A stretch of DNA of 8,197 bases from Methanosarcinaceae archaeon (lineage in GTDB: Archaea > Halobacteriota > Methanosarcinia > Methanosarcinales > Methanosarcinaceae), in contig JAFGOO010000114.1 of assembly GCA_016926455.1 (NCBI GenBank), forward strand, positions 1 to 8,197, read 5' to 3'. Positions 7,645 through 8,197 of this stretch are shown here, piece by piece (position 1 is the first letter of the stretch; every line of letters starts with the position of its first letter). The notes beneath the pieces were generated by a model that had not been told where the DNA came from, made no database searches, and saw only the letters and a program-made list of their open reading frames with translations. Both the position numbers and the translations under genes were made by a program.

Positions 7645-7658
7645 TTTTATGTATTTTT
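7645..7658 (+). terminator. Candidate T-tract terminator of the BREX operon
   Basis: TTTT (7645-7648) and TTTTT (7654-7658) lie within 14 bases, about 70 bases after the brxL stop and just after the 10-bp inverted repeat. Archaeal RNA polymerase commonly terminates at oligo-T tracts, so this is the most plausible 3' end of the BREX transcript. No GC-rich bacterial hairpin is present. Confidence 0.35.
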
Positions 7659-7722
7659 CAACGCATAGACATATGGAATATTCTCTTGTTCCGAGAACAG
7701 TTTGAAGTATTGTTAACTTTCA

Positions 7723-7762
7723 TTCTCGCCTGAAAAACGAGAAATTCTACAGAAAAACAAAA
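7723..7762 (-). terminator. Candidate terminator of the minus-strand gene: oligo-T tracts plus small hairpin
   Basis: Reading the minus strand past the stop at 7790, GTTTTGTTTTT appears about 28 bases downstream (complement of 7753-7763). A second T5 follows in the loop of a 6-bp hairpin, TTCTCG (7723-7728) pairing with CGAGAA (7738-7743). Oligo-T tracts this close to a stop fit archaeal-type termination. The region is shared with the convergent BREX operon end. Confidence 0.35.
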
Positions 7763-7789
7763 CCAATATCAGGGAAGTACCTGTGGAAT

Positions 7790-8197
7790 TCAAGCCATCT
7801 CCGTGGCTAAAATCGGCTGTAAACACTTGTAACCACCTCCGATTAACGTTTGAACGAATTCAGCAAACATGGTACCACGCCTGACCACACAGTCGGCGCC
7901 CAGTATCGATTTCATTTTTCGTTCGTTCTCAGCTGTGACAACGAAAACCATTCGACCGTAAGTGGTTTCAGCCCGTTTTTTCTTCTCAATGAGATCTGAT
8001 ACACTGTGTGACCCGGTTCGTTCATACTCAATTGCAATGGTGAAACCTTCTCTGGTAGCTACTATATCAGCATCATCGTAATGGTTGATTTTCACATTAA
8101 ACCCGTTCTGTGCCATGAACCCGGCAATCTGAATTACGGTGGTGTAATGGTCTATTGACTGGTTTCCGATACGGCCGCCGTCAATTATTGAAGAATC
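7790..8197 (-). CDS. Hypothetical PD-(D/E)XK-nuclease-like protein, N-terminally cut by window edge
   Basis: The minus-strand frame is open from the window edge (first codon at 8197) to TGA at 7790-7792, giving 135 C-terminal residues. The ATG at 8116 is internal, because the preceding 27 codons (GGRIGNQSIDHY...IAGF) read well and are not needed as leader. Counting from the edge, there is His17 in SIDHY, DDADIVA (41-47, D44), IAIEYERTG (54-62, E57 and E59), EKKK (71-74) and a strand MVFVVTA (83-89). The D...ExE pattern between strands, followed by a lysine-rich helix, suggests the restriction-endonuclease-like fold. Such a domain is seen at the C terminus of some relaxase/replication proteins of mobile elements. 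The usual ExK lysine is replaced by Glu59, so activity is uncertain. The gene converges with brxL and is not part of its operon. A mobile-element origin is plausible but rests on fold style only. Confidence 0.6.
   Translation of the reverse strand, partial: DSSIIDGGRIGNQSIDHYTTVIQIAGFMAQNGFNVKINHYDDADIVATREGFTIAIEYERTGSHSVSDLIEKKKRAETTYGRMVFVVTAENERKMKSILGADCVVRRGTMFAEFVQTLIGGGYKCLQPILATEMA

Noticed and set aside
1..8197. CRISPR array, tRNA or rRNA genes
   Set aside because: No regularly spaced repeats, no tRNA cloverleaf with TTCGA-type arm and no rRNA sequence were seen on either strand.

Overview
The window carries the 3' half of a type 1 BREX phage-defence operon. In order on the + strand: the last ~84 codons of the methyltransferase gene pglX (1-254), a two-gene insertion (278-2858), the phosphatase gene pglZ (2890-5511) and the Lon-like AAA+ gene brxL (5531-7573). 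The rest of a type 1 operon (brxA, brxB, brxC and most of pglX) would lie upstream, outside the window. After a 216-bp AT-rich convergent intergenic region, a - strand gene (7790-8197) runs off the right edge. It looks like a PD-(D/E)XK-fold protein of the kind found in mobile elements.

The source looks archaeal, possibly a methanogen of the Methanosarcinales type. The backbone genes use AGG/AGA for arginine and ATA for isoleucine heavily. Ribosome-binding sites are of the GGTG/GTGAT type, there are no clear bacterial -35/-10 promoters, and intergenic ends are T-tract rich rather than classic GC-hairpin terminators. This is a moderate inference from style, not a species call.

The most interesting part is the insertion between pglX and pglZ. 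It is much more AT-rich than its flanks and holds a 54-codon acidic ORF directly coupled to an ~804-codon RecF/SMC-like ATPase. The ATPase combines an ABC-type head (Walker A, signature, Walker B, H-loop) with a central CPLC that resembles a Rad50/RloC zinc hook. Its C-terminal region carries an R-N-x3-H motif typical of HEPN RNases, followed by a four-cysteine cluster. That architecture recalls the anticodon nuclease RloC, which is known next to type I restriction systems. Here it would sit inside a BREX operon, suggesting a backup or suicide effector that fires when BREX is disturbed. A run of ten A residues lies just before the putative RNase motif, and a one-base slip in either direction would truncate the protein ahead of that motif.

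How the parts would work together: PglX marks host DNA, PglZ and BrxL take part in exclusion of unmarked phage DNA, and the inserted pair rides in the same transcription unit as an accessory defence cassette. The position matches the known accessory slot between pglX and pglZ (for example brxU in a plasmid-borne Escherichia BREX locus).
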